64,000 nucleotides of DNA, from the NCBI GenBank assembly GCA_020975405.1, contig JAIOWQ010000004.1, forward strand, positions 3,162,001 through 3,226,000, written 5' to 3'. The notes under the pieces are model-generated. The model was given only the letters and a program-made list of their open reading frames with translations, did not search any database and had not been told where the DNA came from. A program made the position numbers and the translations under genes. Origin of the DNA: Keithomyces neogunnii. Taxonomy: Eukaryota > Ascomycota > Sordariomycetes > Hypocreales > Clavicipitaceae. Of the stretch, positions 9,343 through 20,085 are shown one piece after another; position 1 is the stretch's first letter; each line of letters opens with the position of its first letter.

Positions 9343-10896
9343 ATGGCAGACCCGCGCTACTCACATCCCGATTTCGGGACCAGACAGGAAGACTGGCCTG
9401 ATCTCGACATAGACTCTGATACAGAGCAAGGCCGCGAGAGTGCGCGACTTGCCGAAGCCGCTTTTGTCGCCTCTATTGATCGCTCCATCGCCCAACGCCA
9501 ACGCGAAAGCCAGCAGCCAACATATCCTGATATCCCAGAAGCTCTCTATAAAAAGGCTCAACTCTACCAGGATCAGCTAACTAACGAGGAGCGTCAACTG
9601 CTTAACCGCGGCGATGTGATTGGCAAGGCGCTTGCCTTTCCTGATTCCCTTACTACCGATGAGATACACGAGGTTATGCTATGGCCGCCACCAAGCATAG
9701 TTCGCGCTAATATTCAACACGCCTCAGGAGGGACTCTTAGCACGCCTATAGAGCTCTATACTAAGGCTAAGGATGCTATAGACCGCGGGCAGCTAGACAT
9801 AATGCTAAGCAAGGATGAGATTAGCCTGCCAGCACGCGACTTTCATGCTATAGATGACACGACATTTAACCCGGGAGCAGCATGGTCAGCGCTTCATGTG
9901 CCAGGGAGAGTGGAAGCTATTAATCTGCTGCACCGCCGGCTAGGACTGGATGTGGTCGTCTTTAATGCTTGTGCAGTGTACGTCGCAGAACAGCTTAGGA
10001 GGAAGCCAGCTTGGAACCCTACCGCGCCCATTCCACAGTCCATCGACGAAATCATCACTGGCATGCACGATATTATTTCGCACTATGACTCTAGGAGAGC
10101 ATCAGACCAGGAGGCTATCGCTCGCATTTGGGAATACCTTGAGGCTCTCCAGGCTGCTGCTATCCGTCGCCCTGTCCCCGACGCTCGGCTTAAACAGATG
10201 ATTAATAGCATGGCATCCCTCCAAGAGCAGCATTCGCTCGGCAATATCACGAATCAAGACGCTCTCCTCCGTAGTAGACGTCATCTGCTCTCCTTGCGGT
10301 CCACTCCTATTCCATCGACTCTGGCTCCCATTCCAGCTGCCGATGCCGCTGCTCTCTCGCAGAGTGATGGCTTTGGATCCGGTCCCTGGCCACCCGACTT
10401 TGTGCCGCAGCCTCCCATTAGGATCTTTCAAATTTCTATTGGTCTCTACGGCGGCAATGTCCTACCTGCGTGGCTTGACCTCTCCGAGGATCAGAGGGAG
10501 GCCTACCGTGCCCAGTACGAGATGGTCCGTCGTGCGGCCTGGGTCCGACACGAGACAGAGCAAGCCGAGCAGGCAGCGCAAGCAGCGCACGCCCCTCCCA
10601 ATGGAGAGCAGAACCAGGATCTTCGATGGCCAAACAACTCACCAATCCCAGGGGCCCCGAGAGAAAGGCTGCCTGGGCTAAAGGTGAGGTCAAAGATGAT
10701 TACTGGGCTAATGCTATTTTACGATGAGATTGGACGACGACAAGTAAAGTTTCAAGAGGCATCAGCTAGGTGGGAAGAATTAACGAACGAGCAACAGGCG
10801 GTGTATGAAGCCAGAGCCAAGGTGCTTGATGAGGCGTCAAGGGCAGCGTATGTGGAGTCAAGGAGGAATTATCACAATAACGCGATTAATCAGTAG
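9343..10896 (+). CDS. MADPRY-family protein with HMG-box-like segments, copy 1 (517 aa)
   Basis: Single-exon gene, 517 codons, start fixed by identity with two paralogues (starts at 23613 and 27638). I do not recognise the family. The N-terminus (PRYSHPDFGTR, then an acidic DIDSDTEQGRESAR) is the most conserved part. It is followed by helical segments with LTNEERQLL and an LWPPPSIVRANIQ block. The C-terminal third holds two HMG-box-like stretches. A weak one at about residues 340-400 has LPAWLDLSEDQREAYRAQYE. A clearer one at about 440-510 has GLMLFYDEIGR, a shortened linker, ARWEELTNEQQAVYEARAK, then a basic/aromatic tail. In true HMG boxes the MLF...E and W..L...E...Y residues form the L-shaped DNA-binding fold; the linker here is about ten residues short. 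DNA or chromatin binding is inference only. No signal peptide or membrane segment. Confidence 0.8.
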   Translation: MADPRYSHPDFGTRQEDWPDLDIDSDTEQGRESARLAEAAFVASIDRSIAQRQRESQQPTYPDIPEALYKKAQLYQDQLTNEERQLLNRGDVIGKALAFPDSLTTDEIHEVMLWPPPSIVRANIQHASGGTLSTPIELYTKAKDAIDRGQLDIMLSKDEISLPARDFHAIDDTTFNPGAAWSALHVPGRVEAINLLHRRLGLDVVVFNACAVYVAEQLRRKPAWNPTAPIPQSIDEIITGMHDIISHYDSRRASDQEAIARIWEYLEALQAAAIRRPVPDARLKQMINSMASLQEQHSLGNITNQDALLRSRRHLLSLRSTPIPSTLAPIPAADAAALSQSDGFGSGPWPPDFVPQPPIRIFQISIGLYGGNVLPAWLDLSEDQREAYRAQYEMVRRAAWVRHETEQAEQAAQAAHAPPNGEQNQDLRWPNNSPIPGAPRERLPGLKVRSKMITGLMLFYDEIGRRQVKFQEASARWEELTNEQQAVYEARAKVLDEASRAAYVESRRNYHNNAINQ

Positions 10897-12008
10897 CCAA
10901 AACGTCATTTTACTACATTTAGATCTAGGCATTATAGAAAAGTTCTTACAAGGTCTACCTACATGGTGATAAAATAGCCTGGGATGTTGCCGATTTCGTC
11001 GGCATCCTAGGCGCAGGCAAAGCTACGGTAGCCAGGCTATTTCTGTATTAATCACTCTTTTGGCTCTTTTGGCCTCTTGACCTCTTGACCTCTCTCTTTT
11101 AGCTCTCTCTTGTAAATTCTTCATTAATTATACAGTGGCATTGTGTGTTTTTTCCCTCCGGAGGCCCTGCCACGCCCACACTCCACAGCACCATAACGCG
11201 CCTGGCGTTCTGCCTTGGCAATCATGGCGATTTTCAAACCACCAAGAAGTGAGGAAGCGGCCAAGTCATTACCTAAATGACCAATGCACCTCGACAGGAT
11301 AGAGCCGGGTGTAACCACGGGCTCAATGCAGAGCCAACACCACAACTTGACAGCCAAGTCGGCTACGGGTCAAGACTATTAGTTGTTACTATATCATCTG
11401 CGCTATGTCATGGTGGCTGTTGGGTCAGGAGCGAGAAGATGTCAAGTTGGCACGGTATTCTTTTGGCTCTCTGTAAAAATGAGACGGCTGCATCAGACGG
11501 CTTTGGTGTGGTGTCTCGTCTAACACGCGAGAGTCTTACAATCGATATTCGCTACAAAGGGAACTTGCTGCCCCCGCAATGGTGGCCAAGGATACCTTGC
11601 CAGTCTACCGCAGAGGGCTTTTTCACATGCCACCTGTTGCGTGCCAGAATGGCCAGATTTAGTGGCAAGACAAGTTCAGACCCTGTCCACACGACTGATC
11701 TACCCGCCATCAGAGCACCCTACGCCGTTCCAACATCCATGCACCTGCGTAACAAATGTGCTCATTGAGCGCTAGAGGTTGAGACAAGACTTATACTTGT
11801 CTGCTCGCCTTGGTAGAGTCTCTCGCCAATGGAGCGAACAGAAGCGAGTGTCTTTTCGAGCAGTCTGGCAAATTCCCCCCAGAGGGAAAATAGCATTGCT
11901 CGTCGAGAGCGGCGGGCACAACAGGCGACCCTTTATCTGTGACACCATCCAGCCCTGCAAGTACTTGTATGTATATATTCATCTTCATCCATTCAGTCTC
12001 GCCATTCT
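10897..12008. other. Intergenic stretch, 3' flank of copy 1
   Basis: The first 80 bp resemble the 3' flank of the copy at 27638 (shared GGCATTAT and AAATA...GCC blocks), so the duplicated unit reached beyond the stop codon. A nested hairpin lies at 10972-11042. A TTGGCTCTTTTGGCCTCTTGACC slippage-like tract follows at about 11060-11110. A frame of 163 codons at 11277-11768 shows no domain and is not called. Confidence 0.6.
10972..11042. other. Nested hairpin with two alternative pairings
   Basis: AAATAGCCTGG at 10972-10982 is the exact complement of CCAGGCTATTT at 11032-11042. Inside it, 10977-10993 (GCCTGGGATG...GCCGA) can instead pair with 10999-11012 (TCGGCATCCTAGGC). The two stems share the left arm, so they exclude each other. 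It may act as an RNA 3'-end structure for copy 1 or be the trace of a small inverted-repeat insertion. Confidence 0.7.
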
Positions 12009-15000
12009 TTATTCCAACAGGGTCAAGTCGCCATTCAAAACCCCAAATAAGCCCTCAATCTCGGCTGCAGCTACTCTTAATTCGTCGGCCACCTGTCCGG
12101 TCACAAGCACGTAAGCATACAGCAAGGCGTAGTCGCTCTCGGCAACAACAGCAAGTGGCGTCTGGTGCTCAGCACCGCTGCTGCCTTCCCCGCCGTGTTC
12201 TGTTCCTGCTTGCGTTGCCGCCATGGTCTCTCTGAACCGAAAAATCTTGCTCAGTAAACGGTCACGCGTAGCCACGATGCTCGGTATGGAATCTGTCAAG
12301 GGGTACTCCAGCATCATCGAGCTGGCCAAAACTTGGCAGATGTGACAGATGCGATCGCAGAGGACAGCGCGCTCTTCGGCTGTGACTTGGAGCAAGGCCT
12401 TCTCCCCTGGCGTCAGCGTCCCCCTAGGCTGCGTCACCAGGCTCATGGCAAAGAAGCTGTCAAGTATCTTATTGGCGCTCTGCATGATTCTTCCGTTCGC
12501 TTGGAAGGGAAAGGGGCCCCGCAGCTCGAATTCAGACGCCGCCGAATGGCGAAGGCTTTCGAGGTGATCGGTGTAGCGCTGCAGCGCAGCTTGCTCTCCG
12601 GATTTGAGATAGCTTTGGGAGCAGTCCGAGCGCAGGAGTATTGCCAGCGGTCCACGCCTCCAAATGAGCCCCATCTGAAGAAATAGAACCGAGATTCCCT
12701 CCTTGAATTTCCTCCGGGCCGATATGGGCCAGACCAGGCGACATACAATCAGGCCCCAAAGAATGCCAGCCGTGACGGAAATTGCTCTGTGCTTGACAAT
12801 TTCCATAATGAGAGGGTGTATACCCCCTTCGTCGTCGTCGTCATCGTCCACCTTTTGACTCAGGCTATACGCGTACAGTGTCGAAACGTTGTAGGCTAGA
12901 ATCGTCATTCGTCCCAGGGGCGCTCGCCCACGGGCCACAATCAGATAAAAGTTGAAGAAGCTCACAGCCCATCCGAGAATGGCGAGAATAAAACCATTCC
13001 CCCGGCTCAGGTTCCAGTTGATTACGGAAAACAGTGCACCAAGAAAAGTGCCGACAAACCTGGACAAGCCAGTCGTATTAGATGCCCCAACCGTCATGGA
13101 GCAGACAATCATGAATGAGAGCAGGCCCCACTCTCCACGGTAATGGTTATACAACGGCCTCGTCTCGTCCAGGAATGCAAACATTGCCCACAGAGCCGCC
13201 CCGACTCCGACCTTGATCCCAAACAAGACTAACCATCCAGTTAGTTTCAAGGAGCGCGCGGACATACTTTGAGCAAAACACTTACTGTCGTCTCGTGCAA
13301 TTCGTCGAAGCATTCTAAGCAGCATCTGCGATACTCCAGCAAGCCACCTGCTTTCATCCGGGGAGGCCTGCCAGCTATACACATCCCTCCTTTCCAGCAT
13401 TGACTCGGGGATTCCTTTGGGTACCGATGATTTCTTCAGGGGTTTGATGAAGTTTTCGGATTCCGATGACTCAAACGGAGGAGCGGACATGCTGTACTTG
13501 CGGAAGGAATCGCCTCTCCACCACAGCAGCCATCTCCAACTTCGCTTGGAATGATCGGTGACGTATCTCAAATCTTCCAGCATGTCCAGGTACTTTTGCA
13601 TCTCCTCGCCGAATGACTGCAAGCTGAAGCTGAAATGTCCGCAGGCCGCTGCCATTTCTTCCAGGTCAATCATGTTGACGCTGCAGCTTGTTCCGCTACA
13701 GTGAGCCGCCAATCCATAAACATGTTCTAAAGCATCTACCCTCGAGTTTGTAAACATGGTCAATGAGTGTGTCAAAGCCTGACGAAAGTTGCCATTGATG
13801 CGTACTTGGTAGTCGGGAGGGCCGCCAAATACAGGCTCACGAAGAATCAGCGAAAGAATCTCGGTCAGATCCTGCATTGACGGTCGAATCATGTCTGTGA
13901 AGGTCGCAAAAAGGTTTGACACGGCATTGGAGGGGTCGGCTGCGTGGCTGCTTAGCAGCGTCTGCTGTGTCTTGGCCGCGCTCCTCAAGCCCCCGACGGA
14001 TTGTGCCAGTATCTCGGCGGCCTTTACAATGGACCGTTCGACACCGTAAACCTTTTCGCGGCCGAGCAAGTAGTGTTCGAATTTCGCCTCCCTCAATTCC
14101 TTGAGAACAGTTGAATGCATCTGCTTGTGAGAAGCTGACGCTTTGGTAACATGGCTTGGGCCGCCGTGTCGGGTATCGCCACGAAGAAAGCTCGAGCTAA
14201 CTGCAGCCAGCACATCGCCCAGTGCCGTCGACGCCTTCATCATCGAAGCCCGCAGCTGCGTTCTTGCAGACACTGGCCAAATCAACAGGTTAACGGCGGC
14301 AGCGCTTGTTATTCCCATGACGAGCATCTTGAGAACTTGGGCTATCTTTTGATTGGAGAAGACATGGTACACGACGGCATTTTCTTTGGTTACAACCGCG
14401 ATTATGGCTATCGATGCCAAAGTGCTGCCCACGTTGACAAGAGGGTTATTTAGCCGTTGCTTGACCCATCCCATGAATCCGAATGCGCCCCCTATGAAGA
14501 CAACCACGACCAAGACATGGGCCAGAGTCACCAACCCGAGCTTGGACCCGACGACGACGGATGTCACCATGGAGAGGATGGACACCAGTTCGGCGTATGC
14601 GACTGCCACAACAGCAATCAGAACAGCTTCTATCATGGAACCGGCAGAGCGTGCGGCGTGAAAATAGACTGTAATGGTGGCCACGACATGTTTGCCATCG
14701 GGCTTCCCCAGAAAGTCAGACAGGGGCCCGACAAAGGTAGCCAAGCTTGCAAGAGTGTATGCAAAGGTGCATTTCAACACGCCGCGGCCTTGCACCGAGT
14801 CGAGCCATTCCGCGAATTGCAGCAGCTGAGATGATATCGAGTCCTTTGTTCGGTGATAGTTCCGAGCAACATGCCGGCTCAGAGAAGAAGGTAATGATGC
14901 AGCGGTATAATCCGACTGATGGCGAGTTTCAGCCGTGGGCAACGAAAAATGAGCGTCATTCTCGTCTAGTCGGGGGGATTGTTCGGGCGAGGCAGCAGAG

Positions 15001-15116
15001 TCGTAATGCAGTGAGCCGTCATCTGTCTGCATTAAAGGAGAGGCCATACAGCTAGCTTGGTAGCTCGGCAAGCTGGGGTCCGCCAATGGTGGTATTGCTT
15101 GGGATTGTAAGTCCAA
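12009..15116 (-). CDS. FUSC/ArAE-type membrane transporter-like protein (1035 aa)
   Basis: Single exon of 1035 codons. A polar N-terminus of about 100 residues precedes a first bundle of about six membrane segments (about residues 115-290, with FAYTLASLATFVGPLSDFLG at its start). A long soluble region follows, then a second bundle (about 635-810). The C-terminal domain begins after WPISARRKFKEGI. This duplicated N-bundle/soluble/C-bundle plan is that of fungal ArAE_2 (BRE4/DUF2421-like) proteins, related to bacterial aromatic-acid and fusaric-acid efflux proteins. The loop before the last helices carries six consecutive Asp (DDDDDDE). The likely place is the plasma membrane or an internal membrane and the likely role is export or tolerance of organic acids; the substrate is unknown. 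The start at 15116 is the first ATG of the frame; Met-24 is possible. Confidence 0.85.
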   Translation of the reverse strand: MDLQSQAIPPLADPSLPSYQASCMASPLMQTDDGSLHYDSAASPEQSPRLDENDAHFSLPTAETRHQSDYTAASLPSSLSRHVARNYHRTKDSISSQLLQFAEWLDSVQGRGVLKCTFAYTLASLATFVGPLSDFLGKPDGKHVVATITVYFHAARSAGSMIEAVLIAVVAVAYAELVSILSMVTSVVVGSKLGLVTLAHVLVVVVFIGGAFGFMGWVKQRLNNPLVNVGSTLASIAIIAVVTKENAVVYHVFSNQKIAQVLKMLVMGITSAAAVNLLIWPVSARTQLRASMMKASTALGDVLAAVSSSFLRGDTRHGGPSHVTKASASHKQMHSTVLKELREAKFEHYLLGREKVYGVERSIVKAAEILAQSVGGLRSAAKTQQTLLSSHAADPSNAVSNLFATFTDMIRPSMQDLTEILSLILREPVFGGPPDYQVRINGNFRQALTHSLTMFTNSRVDALEHVYGLAAHCSGTSCSVNMIDLEEMAAACGHFSFSLQSFGEEMQKYLDMLEDLRYVTDHSKRSWRWLLWWRGDSFRKYSMSAPPFESSESENFIKPLKKSSVPKGIPESMLERRDVYSWQASPDESRWLAGVSQMLLRMLRRIARDDSKCFAQSMSARSLKLTGWLVLFGIKVGVGAALWAMFAFLDETRPLYNHYRGEWGLLSFMIVCSMTVGASNTTGLSRFVGTFLGALFSVINWNLSRGNGFILAILGWAVSFFNFYLIVARGRAPLGRMTILAYNVSTLYAYSLSQKVDDDDDDEGGIHPLIMEIVKHRAISVTAGILWGLIVCRLVWPISARRKFKEGISVLFLQMGLIWRRGPLAILLRSDCSQSYLKSGEQAALQRYTDHLESLRHSAASEFELRGPFPFQANGRIMQSANKILDSFFAMSLVTQPRGTLTPGEKALLQVTAEERAVLCDRICHICQVLASSMMLEYPLTDSIPSIVATRDRLLSKIFRFRETMAATQAGTEHGGEGSSGAEHQTPLAVVAESDYALLYAYVLVTGQVADELRVAAAEIEGLFGVLNGDLTLLE

Positions 15117-16050
15117 AACGGCCCGTCATTCGATTATGCCTCAGGCTGGGGACGTGATGATGCGGTGAGCGGTGAGCGGTGAGCGCGCATGCGAGATTTG
15201 ACGAGGAGCCGTTGTTGAGAGAGGGCTGGTGATGTCTCGTTAGGGCCCCCTGGCTGGTGTTGGGTCCAAGGCCATGTCTAATTGGCCATTCACCGCGCCG
15301 TGCTCCACCAAAACGAACACGCACTTGACCCTTCAATGTTGGGTCGGATGACACATGCAAGCAAGTGGCGCCGCATCTTCGCGTCCTCCACAATTTGACA
15401 TCTCTCGAATCTGCAGGCACAATGCCGCCACGGGCCCCCCCACGCGTCTCTTTGTTTGAAAATGCCCCAGATATTTGGCCACGAGCATCGGCCGGCCACT
15501 CACGCATCGCACGCTGAGCATGACATCATTCGTGTTCCTTTGGGCGTGACGGGGACGTGGGTCCTGAAGTCTTCGTCATCCAGGCCTGTCGACGGCTTGG
15601 GTTACCACCAGTTATTTTGCCAATATTGCATATTTACTGGCATCCAAGACCCGCAATCGAAGCGACCGGACCGACGCCGTGCCGACTCGTCCGTCGTCGG
15701 CATCAAATCAGCAACTGATTGACAAAAGGCAAGCGAGGGTCCGAGCCACGCTCACTGTGATCGGATTCAAGGGCGACACTCCCCGCAAAAACCCCAGATT
15801 TGCACTTCCCGGGGGGCGAAGACGCAAGCCGTCATCTAAAGATTTTGGTTTCCACAGTATTTGGAGACGTGCCCAACCATCACCAACCATGATGCAATTG
15901 GGGGAGGTGGAATTGGGGCAGCCAGCTCGGTTGTTCCCAACAGACCAAGCGCGAAATTTTGCCTAAAGATCAAGTATATAAGCCGTGTTCCAAGTCCTTC
16001 TCATCCCTCAAGCGTCAAATTACACCGACTTGGCCAGTCCGATCTTCAGC
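15117..16050. other. Divergent intergenic region with a TATA element for the GH79 gene
   Basis: About 930 bp separate the divergent starts at 15116 and 16051. GTGAGCG is repeated three times at about 15165-15185. A good TATA box (TATATAAG, 15975-15982) lies about 70 bp before the GH79 start, the expected place. No gene is supported in between. Confidence 0.6.
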
Positions 16051-17973
16051 ATGAAGGGGGCTCTTCCTTTGCTTCTGCCATGTGCGGCGGCCGCTGCCAC
16101 TGGCCACAAACCGGCAGCATCAGCGAATGCTCTTGACATCTCTCTCCCATATCTGGTGACGAATAATGCCTCCCAGCCTGTCGATCACGCATTTGCCTCC
16201 TTTTCTTTCCCGGCACACTTCTTTGCCGAGTTCACCGGAAACAAATCTCATCCAAACTTGTTCTCCAGGGATATATTTGACCTGTTGTACAAATGGACCG
16301 GCGCCCACCCGTACATCCGCATTGGCGGCACGTCCACGTAAGAGCGTGACATCATCCGAGCGTCTTGACGTCTCCTCAGCTGACAGTTGGCGTTTGACGC
16401 AGCGATCGGGTCGTCTTCAATGCCTCCCAGGAGGAAGCTGTCATTCTGTCAACCAGTCTCAACAATGGCATTCCTTCGGCAGTCAATATCGGCCCATCGT
16501 GGTTCGAGGGCTTCCACAACTTTCCCGGCTCCCTGTGGAATTTCCAAGCCAACCTGGCAAACCAAGCGCCGGGTGCTCTCGACAACACTCTTGAGGTCTG
16601 TCGCAGGGTTATGCACGAGCTCAAGGACAGTCTGATTGCCTTTGAGATTGGAAATGAACCCGACCTATACAACCGAAATGTTCGGCCGTCCAACTACACC
16701 GTGACTGACTATGTCAAAGAGTGGAAGACATATGCCGAAGCAATCTCAAGTCAAGTCCTTAGAGGCAATCCTTATGGCTTGCCTGAACGCACCTTTTTCC
16801 AAGGTCTCGTGTATGCTGGACGAAATCTTGGAACCTTTACTACGTGAGTTGATATGAATCATTGCTAGACACGGGCCACAAGCGGCCCAAAGCTTGCATC
16901 GCTGAGACAGAAGCATTTCCAGCCAAAAGACATTCGAAGCAGGAATAGATGACTCTGACCTTCTCAAGTCGGTGTCGTTGCATCTGTAAGTCGTTCATTA
17001 GCAAACCATCACGACTCCCGCTGATGTGTGCCGCAAAAAGATATGCTGCTGGCAACCAGCCAACGGTGACACTTCAAAGTGAGAATGCTCCGACGCTCGA
17101 CCCAACGCACGGGCTTGCAATTGCTAATGGCATCTTCACTTGACAGACTCATTCATGAATCACGTTGGAATCGCCGGTAATCTGAGTCAATTCAAAACGG
17201 ACATGGCCGTCATCAAGCAATATAACCCAAAACTCACGTTCCTGCTGGGAGAGACCAATAGTGACTATGTCAACCTGAACATGGCACAATATGAAGGTGT
17301 CTTTGGAAGCGCCCTGTGGTTGATTGACTACCTCCTGTTTGGAATGACTGTGGTAAGTCCCACCTGTTTAGCTGTTTCAGATCCCAACGACATGTCCTTG
17401 TTTTTCTTGCGCAGTTGAGGCCGAGCTCTGTGTTGACCCGTGTCACAACATGGGCAGAATATTGCACGCTACAACCTCATCCAGGGCACGACGTTTGGTT
17501 ACACCGGCTGGGTGCCCGCGTTTCACGACAATCTCAAGCCCTCGGTGCGGCCTCCGCTCTACGGGCAGCTCGTCGTGGCAGACGTCATTGGCCGTAACCC
17601 CCAAGTGCAAGTGCAGGCGGTTGACCTTGGCCTGGGCAACTTCTCCGCCTACGGCGTGTATGAGAGTGGAAAGCTGTCCAAGTATGTCCTCATTAACCTC
17701 GACGAGTGGAACTCGACGACGCCATATCCAAGACCGGCGCAGACGGTGAATCTGGACGCGTCAGCTGGGGCCAAGAAGGCGGTGGTGCGACGCCTCACTG
17801 GACCCGGGGCCAGCGCGGACACGGGCATCAAATGGGGAGGTCTGCAATGGAACTGCACGAATGGAAGGCTTGCGCAGACGGGCAAGGACGAGTATGAGAA
17901 GATCAAGTCCAAGAAGGGCCAATTTACTCTGGCCGTTGAGTCTAGCCAGGCGGTTGTTGTCACTCTCCAATAA
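16051..17973 (+). CDS. GH79 family glycoside hydrolase (beta-glucuronidase-like), secreted, six exons
   Basis: Exons are 16051-16337, 16403-16843, 16923-16985, 17041-17078, 17147-17352 and 17458-17973. All introns are GT-AG and phases agree, giving 516 residues. A signal peptide (MKGALPLLLPCAAAAATG) begins the protein. Family marks are HPYIRIGGTS early on, EIGNEPDLY (the Glu is the expected acid/base) and LLGETNSDY (the Glu is the expected nucleophile) in a (beta/alpha)8 barrel, then a C-terminal beta domain after about residue 400. The family removes glucuronic acid or 4-O-methyl-glucuronic acid from polysaccharides or proteoglycans. The enzyme is probably secreted and used on plant or other external glycans. 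Two very short exons (63 and 38 nt) make this gene easy to mis-annotate. Good TATA box upstream. Confidence 0.88.
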
Positions 17974-18541
17974 CCTTGGCCAGGGGTTTCTCTGTCCTCT
18001 AGGACATTGCATTCCGGCAAAGAAACGGTGTAGGCTAGTCCAGCAACATAATGAAGGCTCAAAGGTTCAAGTTTCGAGGCCATTGACATGTTACCGTGCC
18101 GAGCGCACGCATGTGATGATATTTTCTACGCATAAATCGGACTCAACTCCCATGCTGCAGGGTCTGTCGTCGGCACTAGCTCAAACACGTCCCATGTCAA
18201 TGCTCATCCTTGTCAAACCAGAACTTGGTCCACAGTGCCGGCAATCACATGCGTTGCATGCCCCTGGGCCAGCTGACGAAACCAGCAATTGAACCCAACC
18301 AGAGATCCGTAGTGGTATCAGCAAAAGGCGGCGCACGAGATGCAACATCAGCATCGAGCTGGAACCTGTTGATGAGCCTTGACAATGGCTCCTCGCCCAT
18401 TCATACAGGCACTGTCAAGGAGCAATTTGGCCGCTTTGAACTGTATTAACGACTAGTCTTACCAAATGCCAACTACACCCACCAGACAAACAAGCCATTA
18501 TACGATTCCGTTTATAACAGCGAAATATGAGAAAGAGGCGT
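17974..18541. other. Convergent intergenic region
   Basis: Nothing but the two 3' flanks is visible between the GH79 stop and the receptor stop. No open frame with a recognisable domain, no repeat. Confidence 0.6.
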
Positions 18542-20085
18542 CTAGCTTAGAGAGGCCTCTGAATGGGCTGCGCTGGGCGACCTGTTCTTGTCCCGGATGG
18601 GGACGAGGTGCATTTCGTCCGTCTCGCCGTATTTGACGGTAAAGGTCTTTTGATACCAAATATTGTTTCCCCCCTCTGCATCGGCCTCTATGCCGGACTG
18701 GGAATTGGCGCCCCGCCTCGATCTTGCCGTGCCGTGGGTGTTGTCATCCGTCGGTCGGTCTTTATAGTATCGCTGCGTGGTCTCCTTGAGCTGCGGGAAC
18801 AGCCGAACGAGCAGCAGTCGGAAGGAAGGCAGGCAAACGCATATCATGCTGACGTTGATTTCAATGTCGGACCACATGCCGACGTCGGCAAAGTCCCAGG
18901 TTGGATTGTCGGTGCTGTAGGAAAAGGCGATGAGCGACCTGAGGCGCAGGACGCTGACGACGGTCACACTGCGAACGGCAAGGTCAGCCACGGCACGCAA
19001 CATCGGAGGCGTCGACATTAAAACTTACAATGCGCCGACAAAGAACATGGCCGCCACGCCCGCCTTCTTCTTCCAGCCCAGCTTCAGGCTTCTCAGCTGC
19101 CACAGCGGTATGGCCAGCATCCACATGTCCATTGCTATGCTGATGATGGCGTTGGACCACGTGATGGCGTTGATGTTCAGGCACCGCCCCTGGTGCTCGC
19201 CATCCCACATGACCCAGAAGTAGGTGATTGGGCGACACTGGAAGATGGCGACGAGGACAAAGGCGACGCCGAAGGCGGCGTTGAATACGACGGTGCCCCA
19301 AATCAGGCGCTGGACGTGGCGGCTCGGGAAGATCTTCATGTAGAAGAAGAGCATGGCGAGCTTGGCCAGCGACACCTCGGCCAGGTAGATGATTTCGTCA
19401 ATGTAAAAGAACAGGCTAAAGTTTGTGATTTGGTCCGGCTGCAGCGTCCAAATGTCCCTGCCGATGCCGTTGACGATGAGAAAGTGCGCGTTGATGATTG
19501 TGCAGGGGATGCCCGCCACCAGCGTCAGCAGAGTGCACCAGTCGTCCAGCCCGAGGCCCAGGCGGGCATACATTTTGAATGCGAACCGCTGCACGATGAA
19601 GATGGCGGCGAAGGCAACCAGGACGACGCTGACGACTTGGTACGTCTTTCCCTTGTCCCGAACGGGTCTGTCGCACATTGTTTGCGTAACGTTCATGGTG
19701 GCTAAACATGGACCTGCAGTTAGTGAGAGCTTTTTAATAGAATCTGGAGGTGGCGGCGCACTCAGTTGCTGTTTGACGGTGCAGCTCTGCTTGACGCATA
19801 TTGTCACGGCGTCGTTTATCTCTGCGCTGTCGCAAATACAAGTCTGGTCGGTAAAGTCGCATGTCGACTGTTTGTTTATGGTGGCCAGCAGACATTGGAG
19901 CTGGGTTGAAGAGAGCAAGTGTTAAAATACGGTCCGCCCAGACGAGCGTCAACATGGTGAACACTTACCGCACAAGTTGGCATGCCCTCGAGCGCCTTGC
20001 TCATGGATGCAAGATCGCGGACTTGGACGGCGCTGGCGGCTCGAACCAGGCCGAGGCCGGCCAACAGCCATGACACTGACACCAT
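18542..20085 (-). CDS. CFEM-domain seven-helix receptor (PTH11-like GPCR family), four exons
   Basis: Exons are 20085-19969, 19900-19762, 19701-19029 and 18968-18542. The introns are 60-68 nt and the joined frame gives 451 residues. A signal peptide (MVSVSWLLAGLGLVRAASA) is followed by a CFEM domain whose cysteines appear as PTCALQC, STCDF, CICDS, CVKQSC and a later MCDRP. Seven hydrophobic helices follow (first at VVSVVLVAFAAIFIV, last at VRSL-type LRLRSLIAFSY). The DDWCTLLTLVAG loop and the polar C-tail are typical of the fungal rhodopsin-like integral membrane family that includes PTH11. Known members sense surface or nutrient cues at the plasma membrane. The second intron was chosen because it restores the CFEM-to-helix linker LTTMNVTQTM; reading through would insert a Pro-rich stretch. 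Confidence 0.88.

Noticed and set aside
11277..11768. 163-codon frame on the plus strand
   Set aside because: No family resemblance, mixed composition, and it lies in a flank with repeat traces.
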